From a bacterium (lineage in GTDB: Bacteria; Bacillota; Clostridia; Lachnospirales; Lachnospiraceae), in NCBI GenBank assembly GCA_030524675.1, contig JAUNGE010000003.1, positions 80,353-144,352 of the forward strand: a DNA stretch of 64,000 bases, given 5' to 3'. Within the stretch, counting starts at the first letter, position 1. Each line of letters opens with the position of its first letter. The notes below the pieces were generated by a model, which saw only the letters and a list, made by a program, of their open reading frames with translations, was not told the DNA's origin and did not search any database. This document shows, one piece after another, positions 43,315-53,187 of the stretch. The position numbers and the translations under genes were made by a program.

Positions 43315-44445
43315 CTATAATTCAGTGATAGTTCCATTGATAATCATAGTACGGACTGACCCGTAAAAATCCAGCGGTTCTCCGTTCCATATGACGATAT
43401 CTGCATCTTTTCCTGGCTCGATGCTTCCGATTCGATCCGCAAGGCCCAGAAGCTTTGCCGGAAGGATGGTCGCCGCTTGCAGTGCCTCTTTTTCACTCAT
43501 CCCAGCATTTACCAGGAGGGAGAGCTGACAGGGAAACAGTTCCAGATTCATGGAAGGGTGTCCAGTAGTTATGGCAAAGGAAATTCTCTGTTTTTCCAGC
43601 TGGCTGCCCAGAGAGAGGCTTCTGTTTTCCTCTTCTCTGGATTTTCCACCGCCATACAGCGGTCCGATCAGAAAACGGAGATTCTCCCGCTCCAGGTTTT
43701 TGCAGGCCAGTGCAGCATCGTAAGCGCCGGTAATGATATAATTGAGTCCATATTCCTCTCCAATGCGCACGGCCGTCATGATATCCTGACTCCGGTTGGC
43801 TGCGATTTTTACTGGCATGCCGTCAAAGACGCGGGAGAGAGCCATCATATTGAGGCGGTGGGAGATGGTTTCCTTTTCTCTGCATTCTTCGTGGTATGAA
43901 AGAGCTTGTCCCAAAGCGCTGCGAATCATGGCAGCAGACCCCATTCTTGTCATTGGGGATGTGCCCTTTGCTCCGAACCGTTTTCTGGGTTCACTGGTGA
44001 GAGAGAACTGATAAGCGGCTTCCCCCTTTAAAATTCTATCTTCATATCCGCATCCTCCGGTTTTGACTGCAGCGCAAGTTCCCCCGATGAGAGCGCTTTT
44101 TCCTGGACTGCTGACAACAGTTGTGACGCCGCCTTTTCTTGCCATCACGAACGCTTCATCTGAAAAGTCCAGTGTATCGAGTGCGCGAAGCTCTGGACTG
44201 ATGGCTGCTGCATCATCTGCGTCATTGTTGTCTTTTCTGTACACCTGGCTTCTGGTTCCAGCCAGACAGTCTGCCTCCACAAATCCAGGCGTGACAATGG
44301 CCCCTGCTGCATCCAGTACCATCTCCCCACATTCGCCTTCTATATCGGAAGAAAAACCTGCAATTTTTCCGTCACGGACTACCAGGTCCACTTTTTCCCG
44401 ATAGATGTCATTCATATTGATTAATACTGCATTTTTAATTATCAT
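43315..44445 (-). CDS. Amidohydrolase-family pseudoenzyme (all metal ligands lost)
   Basis: 376 residues, a full-length paralogue of the protein at 44550 with the same fold landmarks (VTPGFVEAD, GGVTTV, RMGSAAMIR, LSRVFDGMPVKI, GSIEPGKDADIVIW). At every position where the sister has a metal ligand this protein differs: HCH becomes DCL (59-61), HVH becomes AAN (215-217), the later His becomes Gly240, and the Asp of TTDS becomes Gly295. The frame is intact and free of stops, so selection seems to keep it. A non-catalytic partner or binding role is inferred. The start at 44445 (MIIKNAVL) follows AAGAGGAAAC. Last gene of the transporter operon. Confidence 0.85.
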   Translation of the reverse strand: MIIKNAVLINMNDIYREKVDLVVRDGKIAGFSSDIEGECGEMVLDAAGAIVTPGFVEADCLAGTRSQVYRKDNNDADDAAAISPELRALDTLDFSDEAFVMARKGGVTTVVSSPGKSALIGGTCAAVKTGGCGYEDRILKGEAAYQFSLTSEPRKRFGAKGTSPMTRMGSAAMIRSALGQALSYHEECREKETISHRLNMMALSRVFDGMPVKIAANRSQDIMTAVRIGEEYGLNYIITGAYDAALACKNLERENLRFLIGPLYGGGKSREEENRSLSLGSQLEKQRISFAITTGHPSMNLELFPCQLSLLVNAGMSEKEALQAATILPAKLLGLADRIGSIEPGKDADIVIWNGEPLDFYGSVRTMIINGTITEL

Positions 44446-44549
44446 AGTTTCCTCTTTCTGACGCACTTGCTGCGTCATCCAGGTAGATTTGCATGTTTCC
44501 TTTCAAACTGGATTCCCAGTGCGAACGCTTTTTGCGTGTTATGCCAATA

Positions 44550-45677
44550 TTACGCCGAGTACCAGACTTTTCCTGCAATCATCACAGTGCCGGCTTTGGC
44601 TCTGGTGGAGAACGGTGCCTCATCCCAGATTACCAGGTCAGCTTGTTTGCCAGGTTCAATGCTGCCGATTTCATCCCACAGGCCGATTGCTTTTGCAGCA
44701 TACTCGGTAAGACCTTTGTAAGCACCCATCTCGGACAGCCCATGTTTTATCAGAAGGCAGACCTGCATGAGAAGTCCTTCCATGGGAATCACACCGGAAT
44801 CTGTAGTGATGGCAAAAGGAAGCCCCTCCCTCTCAAATAGGGCTGGCGCGTCGTAGCGTTTGCCGGCAAGCTCCAGCTTTCCCTTTCCTCCGGCAATAGG
44901 GCCCAGAATGGAAATAACCCCAGCTTTTTTCAGCTCTTTTAGCAGCATATAGCCTTCTGTACAGTGTTCCAGTGTATAGTTCAGGCCAAATTCCTCGCCA
45001 ATCCGTATGGCAGCCATGATGTCATTTGTTTTGTGGACATGGATTTTCACCGGCATCCCGTCAAACACGCGCATGAGAGACTGCATGTTCAGGTCAAAAC
45101 TTCCTGGTTTTCCTTCTTTGATTCGTGTTCTGTAATCCATCGCTTTATATAAGGTGTCTCGAATCAGAGCCGTCTCACCCATTCGGGTTGCCGGCATTTT
45201 CCCTTTTGGACCATAGTTCCCCTTGGGATTTTCTCCCAGAGCCATCTTGATACACAGTTCTTCCTTCACAATTCTGGATACCGCAGAAGTTCCTGCACTC
45301 TTTATCACGGCAAAGGTTCCACCTATCAGGTTAGAACTTCCAGGTCCCACAGCCAGGGTGGTGACTCCTGTTTTCAAGGCAGCCGTAAAATCCGCAGAGT
45401 CGAAATCCAGTGCATCGATGGCCCGCAGTGCCGGATGGATGGGATCTGTTTTCTCATTGATATCCTGTCCGTCACAGTCGGTAAGTCCCAGGTGACAGTG
45501 AGACTCAATGAATCCAGGCGTAACCAGCCTGCCGCCAGCATCCAGCATTTCATAATCCGCTTTTTCCTCGATGCATGGGAGGATTTCCAAAAATCTGCCA
45601 TCTTTGATGAGAATGTCTCTCTTTTCTTTCCATGTTCCGGCCATATCAACCAGGCGCGCATTTTTAATTAACAGCAT
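44550..45677 (-). CDS. Metal-dependent amidohydrolase, imidazolonepropionase-like
   Basis: 375 residues of the amidohydrolase superfamily. The metal site is complete: HCH at 60-62 (GFIESHCHLG), HVH at 213-215, His238 in LEHCTEG and Asp293 in ITTDSGV. A composite beta-sandwich formed from both termini (VDMAGTWKEKRDILIKDG and EPGKQADLVIWDEAPF) is typical. Substrate unknown; peptides, ureides or N-acyl amino acids are candidates, given the adjacent peptide-type transporter and M20 peptidase. The ATG follows CGGAGGTGAAAT. The start overlaps the end of the ATPase gene upstream by 14 bases, so coupling is tight. Confidence 0.87.
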   Translation of the reverse strand: MLLIKNARLVDMAGTWKEKRDILIKDGRFLEILPCIEEKADYEMLDAGGRLVTPGFIESHCHLGLTDCDGQDINEKTDPIHPALRAIDALDFDSADFTAALKTGVTTLAVGPGSSNLIGGTFAVIKSAGTSAVSRIVKEELCIKMALGENPKGNYGPKGKMPATRMGETALIRDTLYKAMDYRTRIKEGKPGSFDLNMQSLMRVFDGMPVKIHVHKTNDIMAAIRIGEEFGLNYTLEHCTEGYMLLKELKKAGVISILGPIAGGKGKLELAGKRYDAPALFEREGLPFAITTDSGVIPMEGLLMQVCLLIKHGLSEMGAYKGLTEYAAKAIGLWDEIGSIEPGKQADLVIWDEAPFSTRAKAGTVMIAGKVWYSA

Positions 45678-46638
45678 ATTTCACCTCCGAAAGTTCTGTT
45701 TGGTATCGTGCGATTTCTGAATCTGAGCCGTAAACGAAATGCCCAGGCAGAATTTCCACCATCTTTGGCTGCTCCACACGGTAATCGTGGCATTGCTGTG
45801 GGTCATAGCTTAAAATTTCCCTGTTCTTTTCAATCAGCGGATTGGGCAGCGGAATGGCGGACAGCAGGGATTTGGTGTAGGGGTGGATGGGATGTTCGTA
45901 AAGATCATCCGCATTTGCCACTTCCACCAGCTTTCCGCGATACATCACACCGATGCGGTCAGAGAAATATTTTACGACCGACAGGTTATGTGCCACAAAG
46001 ATGATAGTCAGGCCATATTCCTTTTTCAGGTCATTCAGCAGATTGATGACCTGCGCCTGCACAGAGACATCCAGCGCGGAGACGGGTTCATCGGCGATAA
46101 CCATGGTGGGATTTACGATGATGGCTCTGGCAATGCCGATTCTCTGCCTCTGGCCTCCAGAAAATTCGTGGGGATAGCGGTTGGCATGTTCTCTGGTCAA
46201 CCCGACCTTCTCCAAAACTTCATATACCCGCCTCTCAATCTCGGCCTTGTCCCTGATGCCTCTGACGGAAAGTCCCTCTCCGATAATCTCACTGACTGTC
46301 ATTCTGGGATTTAAGGATTCAATCGGGTCCTGAAAGATACAGGTGATATTTTTTGTCAGGTAATCTCTCAGAGCCGGTGTCATTTTTCCGTCAATGCGCT
46401 TTCCGTCAAACTCGATTTTGCCGGAAGTAGGGTGGTACAGGCGCAGAATGGTCCGCCCTGTAGTCGTTTTTCCACAGCCGGATTCTCCCACGAGCCCGAA
46501 CGTTTCCGAGCGGTAAACCTGAAATGACACATCATCCACAGCTTTGATCTGCACTTTTTTATGCCTTGCCTTTGTATCAAAATACATACAGAGATGTTCT
46601 ACATTGAGCAGAACATCGTTCTTTTTCTCATTGCTCAT
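45664..46638 (-). CDS. Oligopeptide/dipeptide ABC transporter ATP-binding protein (OppF/DppF type)
   Basis: 324 residues. Walker [10 protein letters not shown], signature [15 protein letters not shown], Walker [15 protein letters not shown] and the H-loop FVAHNLS. The C-terminal oligo_HPY segment [16 protein letters not shown] identifies the Opp/Dpp subfamily. The ATG at 46638 (MSNEKKND) overlaps the stop of the preceding ATPase by four bases; a longer frame lies in that gene. It energises uptake with its partner at 46635. The substrate is likely peptide-like. Confidence 0.92.
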   Translation of the reverse strand: MSNEKKNDVLLNVEHLCMYFDTKARHKKVQIKAVDDVSFQVYRSETFGLVGESGCGKTTTGRTILRLYHPTSGKIEFDGKRIDGKMTPALRDYLTKNITCIFQDPIESLNPRMTVSEIIGEGLSVRGIRDKAEIERRVYEVLEKVGLTREHANRYPHEFSGGQRQRIGIARAIIVNPTMVIADEPVSALDVSVQAQVINLLNDLKKEYGLTIIFVAHNLSVVKYFSDRIGVMYRGKLVEVANADDLYEHPIHPYTKSLLSAIPLPNPLIEKNREILSYDPQQCHDYRVEQPKMVEILPGHFVYGSDSEIARYQTELSEVKYAVN

Positions 46639-47699
46639 AGAAGTCCTGCCTCCCTTTTCATTTCTTCCACCCGCTGTTTCAGCTCTTTCGGCGGCTCGCA
46701 TGGCGGCGCATAGGGGTGGAGAAGCCAGGTTGCCGCATAGTGGGTGCTGCTGACCTGGAACATAGGCGGTTCTTCCTTCAGGTCAATCTTCATCGCGTAC
46801 CGATTTCGGGCCGCAAACGCATCTCCCTTTGGCGGATGTATCATATTGGGTGGAGTTCCAGGGATGGCAAGGAGGGATTCTTTGGATTTCATATCCGGAA
46901 TCGATGTCAGAAGTGCCCAGGTGTAAGGATGTTTTGCATCCAGAAACACTTCTTCACAGGTTCCCTGCTCTACAATTTTTCCTGCGTACATCACATAGAC
47001 TCTGTCTGCGATATTGGCTACCACGCCAAGATCGTGGGTGATAAAAATCACCGAGATTCCCCGCTCATTCTTGATTTTCTTAATCAGCTGAAGAATTTTT
47101 GCCTGAACGGTCACATCCAGGGCGGTTGTCGGCTCATCACAGATGAGGATATCCGGATCGTTTGCCAGGGCAATCGCAATCACGATTCGCTGCCTCATTC
47201 CACCGGAAAACTGGAACGGATACTGGTTATAGCGAAGTTCCGGATTCGGGATTCCCACATCGGCCATAATTGCCAGCGCTCTTTTTTTCGCCTCCGCTTT
47301 TGGTATTTTATAGTTCTGTGTATACACTTCTGCAATCTGATGCCCGATTTTCATGAGAGGATTCAGGGAAGATAAGGGGTCCTGAAAGACCAGCCCGATT
47401 TTTTTCCCTCGGATTTCCTCATACTCTTTTTCTGTTATTTTTGTCAGGTCATGTCCCTCATATAAAATACTGCCTTCCTCTATCACAGCGTTTCTGGAGA
47501 GAATGCCCATAATCGTCTTGATGGAAACGCTTTTTCCGGAGCCGGATTCGCCTACGATGGCTATGGTTTCTCCCTTTTTCAGAGTAAAATTCACGCCGCG
47601 CACAGCCTGCACCTTTCCGGCGATACTCTTAAAAGAGACTCGCAGGTCCTTTACTTCCAGCACAGTTTCCTGCTCCGTCATATCAGCTTTTTTTGTCAT
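46635..47699 (-). CDS. Oligopeptide/dipeptide ABC transporter ATP-binding protein (OppD/DppD type)
   Basis: 354 residues. Walker A GESGSGKSV, signature FSGGMRQRIVIAIAL, Walker B ILICDEPTTALDVT and the oligo_HPY region HPYTWALLTSIPDM. A family C-terminal tail follows, with PPCEPPKELKQRVEEMKREA. The ATG at 47699 (MTKKADMTEQ) follows GGAAGGAGGAAGC; the longer open frame has no site. Paired with the OppF-type ATPase in a four-base overlap. 117 bases separate it from the permease gene. Confidence 0.92.
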   Translation of the reverse strand: MTKKADMTEQETVLEVKDLRVSFKSIAGKVQAVRGVNFTLKKGETIAIVGESGSGKSVSIKTIMGILSRNAVIEEGSILYEGHDLTKITEKEYEEIRGKKIGLVFQDPLSSLNPLMKIGHQIAEVYTQNYKIPKAEAKKRALAIMADVGIPNPELRYNQYPFQFSGGMRQRIVIAIALANDPDILICDEPTTALDVTVQAKILQLIKKIKNERGISVIFITHDLGVVANIADRVYVMYAGKIVEQGTCEEVFLDAKHPYTWALLTSIPDMKSKESLLAIPGTPPNMIHPPKGDAFAARNRYAMKIDLKEEPPMFQVSSTHYAATWLLHPYAPPCEPPKELKQRVEEMKREAGLL

Positions 47700-47816
47700 A
47701 CTGCTTCCTCCTTCCATATTGGTTTCAGCTATTTTGTGTATTCGGCCCATCATGCATCCAGTCCGTGATGTACACATCTGATCATGTACGAAATCATTCA
47801 GGTATCAGGTCCTTTA

Positions 47817-48938
47817 TCAGTCAGACCCGCGCATCGTCGGATTGAAGGCATCTCTGAGTCCATTTCCAAACAGATTGAATGAGATCATAAGGACGGAGAT
47901 CAGCACAGCAGGGAAAAATGTCTGATAGGGATAGGAATTTAATACCTTCTGGGCATCGGAGAGAAGGACACCGATGGACGGCTCCGGTGCCTGCAGCCCC
48001 AGACCGATGAATGCCAGGAAGGATTCTGCAAAGATAGCTCCAGGAACTTCCACCATGGCCCTGGTGATGACAGGTCCGATGGAGTTTGGGAGAATGTGGC
48101 GGAAGATGAGTTTCTTATCTTTTACACCCATGACTCTGGCTGCCAGCACATATTCCCTTCCCTTAAAGCGCAGGAACTGTCCGCGCACCAGTTTTGCCGT
48201 TCCAATCCATCCGCGGATGATAAGAGCAAAGATGATGGCTCGGATTCCTGTTCCCATAAACAGAATCAGGAGAGTAGCAACGATTACCTGCGGAAAGGCC
48301 CCGATAATCTCGGTGATACGCATCATGATAATATCCACACGCCCTCCGTAATATCCGGCGATGGCGCCATATACGACTCCAATGCAGATGTTCATCATAA
48401 CAGAGATGACTGCAATCAGAAGGGAAACTCTGGCTCCTCTCCACAGCCTGGTCCATAGGTCGCGGCCCAGATAATCAGTCCCCATGATAAAATAGTCGTC
48501 CGGATGACCGCTGTAAATGTAATAATCAACCTTGACATCCACCATCGGCGTGTTTTTGATTTCATATTCCCTGACAATCTCTAACACGGAACCTTCCGGA
48601 AATTTTTCCGGATTGTTCAGATTCTCTTTCCGGCTGTTGTAGATGATTCTGGTTCCGTCGGCAATGCCGAAGGTTTCAAGAACGGGAATTTTCGGCGGCA
48701 TATTGACACGGTTTACATCCTGGTCATTGTAGCCATATGGAGTAAAGACAGGGCCTGCCACTGCAAAAAAAGCAATCAGCACAATAATCACAAAAGCCAC
48801 AATGGAAGCTTTGTTCTTCTTCAGACGAAGAAGGGCATCTTTAAAAAAACCTATGGGTTTTCCGGAAAATGTCTCATCAAAGAGTGTTCTGTCCGCATCG
48901 AGAAACACAAAATCCTCTCTTTTTATCTGCTCACTCAT
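47817..48938 (-). CDS. ABC transporter permease (OppC/DppC type)
   Basis: 373-residue inner-membrane subunit. An N-terminal cytoplasmic extension precedes the first membrane helix (about 40-65). A large extracytoplasmic loop follows, then five further helices. The permease signature with the EAA-type loop (AARVMGVKDKKLIFRHILPN) contacts the ATPases, and ESFLAFIGLGLQAPEPSIG is an OppC hallmark. TTGGAGGTGA precedes the ATG. A four-base overlap (ATGA) with the OppB-type gene indicates coupled translation. Confidence 0.92.
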   Translation of the reverse strand: MSEQIKREDFVFLDADRTLFDETFSGKPIGFFKDALLRLKKNKASIVAFVIIVLIAFFAVAGPVFTPYGYNDQDVNRVNMPPKIPVLETFGIADGTRIIYNSRKENLNNPEKFPEGSVLEIVREYEIKNTPMVDVKVDYYIYSGHPDDYFIMGTDYLGRDLWTRLWRGARVSLLIAVISVMMNICIGVVYGAIAGYYGGRVDIIMMRITEIIGAFPQVIVATLLILFMGTGIRAIIFALIIRGWIGTAKLVRGQFLRFKGREYVLAARVMGVKDKKLIFRHILPNSIGPVITRAMVEVPGAIFAESFLAFIGLGLQAPEPSIGVLLSDAQKVLNSYPYQTFFPAVLISVLMISFNLFGNGLRDAFNPTMRGSD

Positions 48939-49885
48939 GCATTTTCACCTCCAAACCTTACTCTCGGGTCTACGATTCCAAGAAGAATATCCACAACAAA
49001 TGCTGTCAGCACAGAAATCAGAGCATAGAAGATCAGGGTTGCCACAGTCAGAGAATAGTCTGTCTGGTTGATGGATTTAATCATGGTGCCGCCCACACCC
49101 GGGATGGAAAACATACGCTCAATTACCATAGAACCGCCAAGCACGTTGGCAAACATGGGAATGACCACATGAATCAGCGGAAGAGAGGCATTGCGGAATG
49201 CATGTCTGGTAGTCGCTTTGTAATGGGGCAGACCTTTTGTACAGGCGAGAGTCATATATTCAGAATCCAGCACTTCAATCAGCTCACCTCTCAGGTATCT
49301 GGTAATGGTGGCGATAGGACTTAGGGAGAGCGCTATGATCGGCAGCATGAGTGAGTGGAGCTGTCCGGCCATGTCCGCAGACGGCTCATAGAGAATTGGA
49401 AACCATTCCCATTTAAATCCGCAGAAATACTGTAAAAGAGATGCGAAGACAAAAGAAGGAATAGAAATTCCCAGAATTACCAAAAAAGAAATGGCGTGGT
49501 CTATCATAGTATTCTTTTTTATGGCTGCCGCAGTTCCTGCCAGGATTCCAATGGGAAGTGCAATGAGCAGAGACATGAGATTGACAAACAGAGAGATCGG
49601 GATCTGTCTTTTTAATATCTCAAAGGCCGGAATGCCAGGTTCCACTTTTACAGACGTTCCCCAGTCATTTTCGGTGATAATGCCTTTCAGAAAATACCCA
49701 TACTGTGTCAGCAGCGGTTTGTCCAGATGCGCTTTCTGTTCCAGCATTGCGACTGCGGCAGGCGGCAGGTTGGGATCGTCATACACGCTGCCAGGCATCA
49801 GCCTGACTACCATAAATGCCAGTGTCAGGATGAGGAACAGGGCAACACAGGCGGCGAGGACCCTTTTTAGAAAGTATTGCTTCAT
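48935..49885 (-). CDS. ABC transporter permease (OppB/DppB type)
   Basis: 316 residues with six membrane helices. The N-terminus KQYFLKRVLAACVALFLILTLAF holds the first helix. The coupling loop is LACTKGLPHYKATTRHAFRNA, and FSIPGVGGTMIKSINQTDY is the family C-terminal signature. The ATG at 49885 (MKQYFLKR) follows AAAGGAG; an upstream open frame has no site. It follows the substrate-binding protein gene by 154 bases, and that gap may lower downstream expression relative to the abundant binding protein. Confidence 0.92.
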   Translation of the reverse strand: MKQYFLKRVLAACVALFLILTLAFMVVRLMPGSVYDDPNLPPAAVAMLEQKAHLDKPLLTQYGYFLKGIITENDWGTSVKVEPGIPAFEILKRQIPISLFVNLMSLLIALPIGILAGTAAAIKKNTMIDHAISFLVILGISIPSFVFASLLQYFCGFKWEWFPILYEPSADMAGQLHSLMLPIIALSLSPIATITRYLRGELIEVLDSEYMTLACTKGLPHYKATTRHAFRNASLPLIHVVIPMFANVLGGSMVIERMFSIPGVGGTMIKSINQTDYSLTVATLIFYALISVLTAFVVDILLGIVDPRVRFGGENA

Positions 49886-50039
49886 AATTTTATCGACTCC
49901 TTTTTGCTGATACACTGATACAGCAAAGGACTGTTGCAAAACATAGTGTTTGCAGCAGCCCCCTTGCTGTCAGTTCTGCCGTGTGTCAGTTTGTAACGCC
50001 CTCTCTGGCGTGAGATGGCACATGGCGAAATTGTAATGT

Positions 50040-51848
50040 CTATTCTGCAATATCCATCAATACCCAGTCAAAACCTACGGATGTGATACGCTCCTCAACC
50101 GGAAGAATGCAGCGGTCGGAATGGATATATTTGGAAACCTGCTGATATACCGGAATTGCGAGAACCTGATCGATATATTCTTTCTCCATGGCAATGGTTA
50201 CTTCTGCTCTCTTTTTCTCATCAAGACGGCATTCCTCGGAGACGGACTGTGCATACAGCTCGTCAATTACCTTGTCGTTATACTGGGAGAATCGTCTGCT
50301 GTCTGTACTTACATACGGTTCAAACTTCCTGTTCGGATAGTAGGTAGCTGCAGTCAAATCCCATGCACCCCAGCAGAGGTCCCAGCCGTTGGTCGGTCCG
50401 TTCTGGCTTGTACGCATCAATTTTACTGCTGCGGAGTTATTCATGGCAGTAACAGTCAGTTCAAATTTATCTGCACCAAACAGCGCAGTCAGACTGCTCT
50501 GAATGTTCTCACTTGCAGCGCGCAGATCCTCTACCGCCTCATTGTAGATCAGGTTGACAGAAACTTTGCTGACGCCAGTTTCCTGTAATGCCTTCTCAAA
50601 GTATTCTTTTGCCAGCTCAGGATTGTAACTGTAGTTTTCCGTGCGGAATTCGTTAGCTTCTGGAAGATCTCTGTATTTGGTTCCGTCTGCGTATACCGGA
50701 TAGGTAGTCGGAATAAAATAGTCAGCTGCGATATTTCCTGTCACCTTTGCGATCGGTGCGCGGTCAATGCCATAATACAGGGCTTTTCTGAAGTTGAGAT
50801 TTCCAAGATAGGGTTTATCCGGATTTTCAAAGTTCACCTCAATCTCTCTCAGCGCACTGGACTCATAGACATACGTTCTTGGGTCATCACCATATTTGGT
50901 CTCTCCATTGCTTCCCAGTACCAGATAGTCCAGACTGCCTTTTTCAAACATCTCAAGCTGGGTCAGTTCATCCTGAACCACACGGACGGTCATTCCGTCC
51001 AGTTTTACCTCATCTGCATGGGCATAATTTTCGTTTTTCTTAAAGACACGCTCGGTTCCCTTTGTCCAGGACGTCAGCACGAATGGGCCGCTGGCCATAA
51101 TCAGATCCGCCTCTGTGCCGTAGGAGTTTGCTGTATGGTCGCTGTTCATGCATGAATCGTAAAGTGGCTGATAGACAGGTCCTGTGTAGCGCATCTGGAA
51201 ATGTCTCATGACATCCAGTGCACTGTACTTTTCTGTGGTAGTTACAGATACGGTGTAGTCGTCAACCTTCTTAAATCCTACATCCTCCCAGGCTACCGGA
51301 ACGCCGGTGCTTTCCTGCGTATAATATGCATAGGCATTTACAACTTCGATATAGTTTTTTGCAAGGCCGCTTGGGGTGGAATACATCAGCTTCGGGTCAA
51401 GTGCCTGCTGCCAGGAATACATAAAAGTATCTGCATTGATGAGGTCTCCGTTTGCCCATTTGGCATTTGGGTCAATTTCAATGAACCAGGTATATCCGTC
51501 CTCTGTGTATGGTTCTTTCGCTGCCAGATCGGGAGCTACCATAGCTGCATCTTTTGTCTCATTGGGAATGTAGCGGTAGAGATTGGACTGGAAATAGTCC
51601 ACAATTTCTGTGTTCCCCTCAAACGGGCTGATGTTGGAAGCGGCTGCTGTGCTGGACCAGTAAAAAATTTTTTCTCCTACAGAAATGTTAGATTCAGCAG
51701 ATTCACTTCCACCTGCCTGTGTGGTGGTTTCCTGTCCCTGTGTTGCCTGCGTCTGCGCAGAAGTTCCAGATGATGAACCGGAACATCCGGCCAGGGTGCT
51801 GCCAAGCATGACCAGTGCCATTCCAATTGCTGCATAACTTTTTTTCAT
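50040..51848 (-). CDS. Extracellular solute-binding lipoprotein, family 5 (OppA/DppA type)
   Basis: 602 residues. Lipoprotein signal peptide with lipobox LAGC (Cys22), then a Ser/Gly/Thr/Gln-rich linker (about 23-52) and the two-lobed SBP_bac_5 domain (EPYTEDGYTWFIEIDPNAKWANGD; PTTYPVYADGT). It captures the substrate, probably a peptide or other amide compound, for the OppB/C permease. AAGGAGGATG precedes the ATG. First gene of the operon oppA-B-C-D-F-amidohydrolase-pseudo-amidohydrolase, and divergent from a LysR regulator. Confidence 0.93.
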   Translation of the reverse strand: MKKSYAAIGMALVMLGSTLAGCSGSSSGTSAQTQATQGQETTTQAGGSESAESNISVGEKIFYWSSTAAASNISPFEGNTEIVDYFQSNLYRYIPNETKDAAMVAPDLAAKEPYTEDGYTWFIEIDPNAKWANGDLINADTFMYSWQQALDPKLMYSTPSGLAKNYIEVVNAYAYYTQESTGVPVAWEDVGFKKVDDYTVSVTTTEKYSALDVMRHFQMRYTGPVYQPLYDSCMNSDHTANSYGTEADLIMASGPFVLTSWTKGTERVFKKNENYAHADEVKLDGMTVRVVQDELTQLEMFEKGSLDYLVLGSNGETKYGDDPRTYVYESSALREIEVNFENPDKPYLGNLNFRKALYYGIDRAPIAKVTGNIAADYFIPTTYPVYADGTKYRDLPEANEFRTENYSYNPELAKEYFEKALQETGVSKVSVNLIYNEAVEDLRAASENIQSSLTALFGADKFELTVTAMNNSAAVKLMRTSQNGPTNGWDLCWGAWDLTAATYYPNRKFEPYVSTDSRRFSQYNDKVIDELYAQSVSEECRLDEKKRAEVTIAMEKEYIDQVLAIPVYQQVSKYIHSDRCILPVEERITSVGFDWVLMDIAE

Positions 51849-51982
51849 AATACATCCTCCTTATATGTTTCCTTTTGCATTGCGGTATGTTTTGGGTATT
51901 TTCTGATTTCTTCACCTCTTTTCTTTTATTGTCATATTTTAGCATTGAAAACTTAAATTGTATAATTGTATTTTTGTATACC

Positions 51983-52038
51983 ATTCCAAAAATATTGTAT
52001 ATCTGGCGTTTGACATTTTGGAATATATCTTTTATACT
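51983..52038 (+). promoter_or_regulatory. lysR promoter with overlapping inverted repeat
   Basis: TTGACA (52010-52015), 17 bases, TATACT (52033-52038). ATTCCAAAA (51983-51991) and TTTTGGAAT (52016-52024) form perfect 9-bp arms 24 bases apart, the right arm inside the promoter spacer. This could be where the LysR protein binds to control both itself and the divergent transporter operon. Confidence 0.65.
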
Positions 52039-52116
52039 TACCAGAAAGAATCCTGCATGGCAGGGTTTTCGCCTGAGAATAAAAATCTTGATACAGCGCC
52101 GAAAGGAGTGATATCT

Positions 52117-52983
52117 ATGAATCAAAGAACTTTGGAATCCTTCATCAGTGCAGCTTACCATCTGAATTTCAGCAATGCTGCTCTTGATTGTCACATCACC
52201 CAGGCCACGCTAAGCCGTCAGATTGCTGTTTTGGAAGAGGAGATCGGTGTGGAACTGTTTATACGCCACAAGACAGGAGTCACGCTGACTCCGGCTGGTC
52301 AGTATCTGTTTTCCTGTGCCCACAGCCTTCTGGAACAATATCATGATGTTGTTTCCAACTGTCAAAAGGCGGCATATCATCTGTCACCGAAGCTTCGAAT
52401 CGGGTTGGGACCTTTTGAACATTTTCTTCTCCAGAAACCGCTTGCGGCCATTCATGAAGAATTTCCTTTTCTGGATATCAACTGTATGTCATATACCTAC
52501 AAAATTCTGACATCAAGATTTCGCAACAACAGTATAGATATCGGTATCTGCACCGAGCGGTGTGCAAAAGCAGTGGAAGGACTGGTCACAGTTTCCATAT
52601 ACCAGCAGCCCTGGCAGGTGGTGGCAAGCAGGGAGCATGATTTCTGGCAGCTTCCACACTTGAAACAGGAGACGCTTTTCAATCAGACGATTCTCACCAC
52701 ATATTTGAATGAATTTGACGAGATTTCTCTTTATTGTAAGAAACAGAATTTAAAACCATTAAATTTTTACGAGTGCAATTTTTATCAGTCTCAGCTTCCG
52801 CTTTTACAGGCAGGTATCGGTATTACACTGCTCCCGCCTTTTGTGAAGCCTTTCCTTCCGGCGGATCTTAGGATGGAGGATGTTTTATCTGTCCCCCTGG
52901 CTCCGGCCTTCGTTCTTGCCTATACGCCTCAGAATACGCATCCGGCGATTCCTCTCTTTCGAACTTCCTTGCAAAATGATTGA
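52117..52983 (+). CDS. LysR-family transcriptional regulator
   Basis: 288 residues. The N-terminal winged helix is RTLESFISAAYHLNFSNAALDCHITQATLSRQIAVLEEEIG and the effector-binding domain is SBP-like (LRIGLGPFEHFLLQ; GIGITLLPPFVKPF). The ATG at 52117 (MNQRTLES) is eight bases after GAAAGGAG; the frame is open further upstream without a site. It is divergent from oppA and upstream of an M20 peptidase in the same direction, so it probably senses a substrate or product of this transport and hydrolysis system. Confidence 0.9.
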   Translation: MNQRTLESFISAAYHLNFSNAALDCHITQATLSRQIAVLEEEIGVELFIRHKTGVTLTPAGQYLFSCAHSLLEQYHDVVSNCQKAAYHLSPKLRIGLGPFEHFLLQKPLAAIHEEFPFLDINCMSYTYKILTSRFRNNSIDIGICTERCAKAVEGLVTVSIYQQPWQVVASREHDFWQLPHLKQETLFNQTILTTYLNEFDEISLYCKKQNLKPLNFYECNFYQSQLPLLQAGIGITLLPPFVKPFLPADLRMEDVLSVPLAPAFVLAYTPQNTHPAIPLFRTSLQND

Positions 52984-53187
52984 ATCAATGTCTTTCCAGG
53001 TTTTTGACAGATTCTGTTTTGGGCTGTCGGTTTTTTACAGGGAGGCTTTCCTGTATGCCCGTTTACTATGGAAATACTGTGGAAAAAACAGATTATTTTG
53101 CAGCTGCGAAGAGAATAGAAATATTGTGAGATGCATGAGTGAAATATGTGAAATACGTGAAATATAAGGAGATAAAGGAGAATACAT

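Noticed and set aside
43315-44445. Loss of metal ligands caused by sequencing error or frameshift
   Set aside because: The substitutions are spread over the whole gene, the frame is continuous, and surrounding motifs align without gaps.
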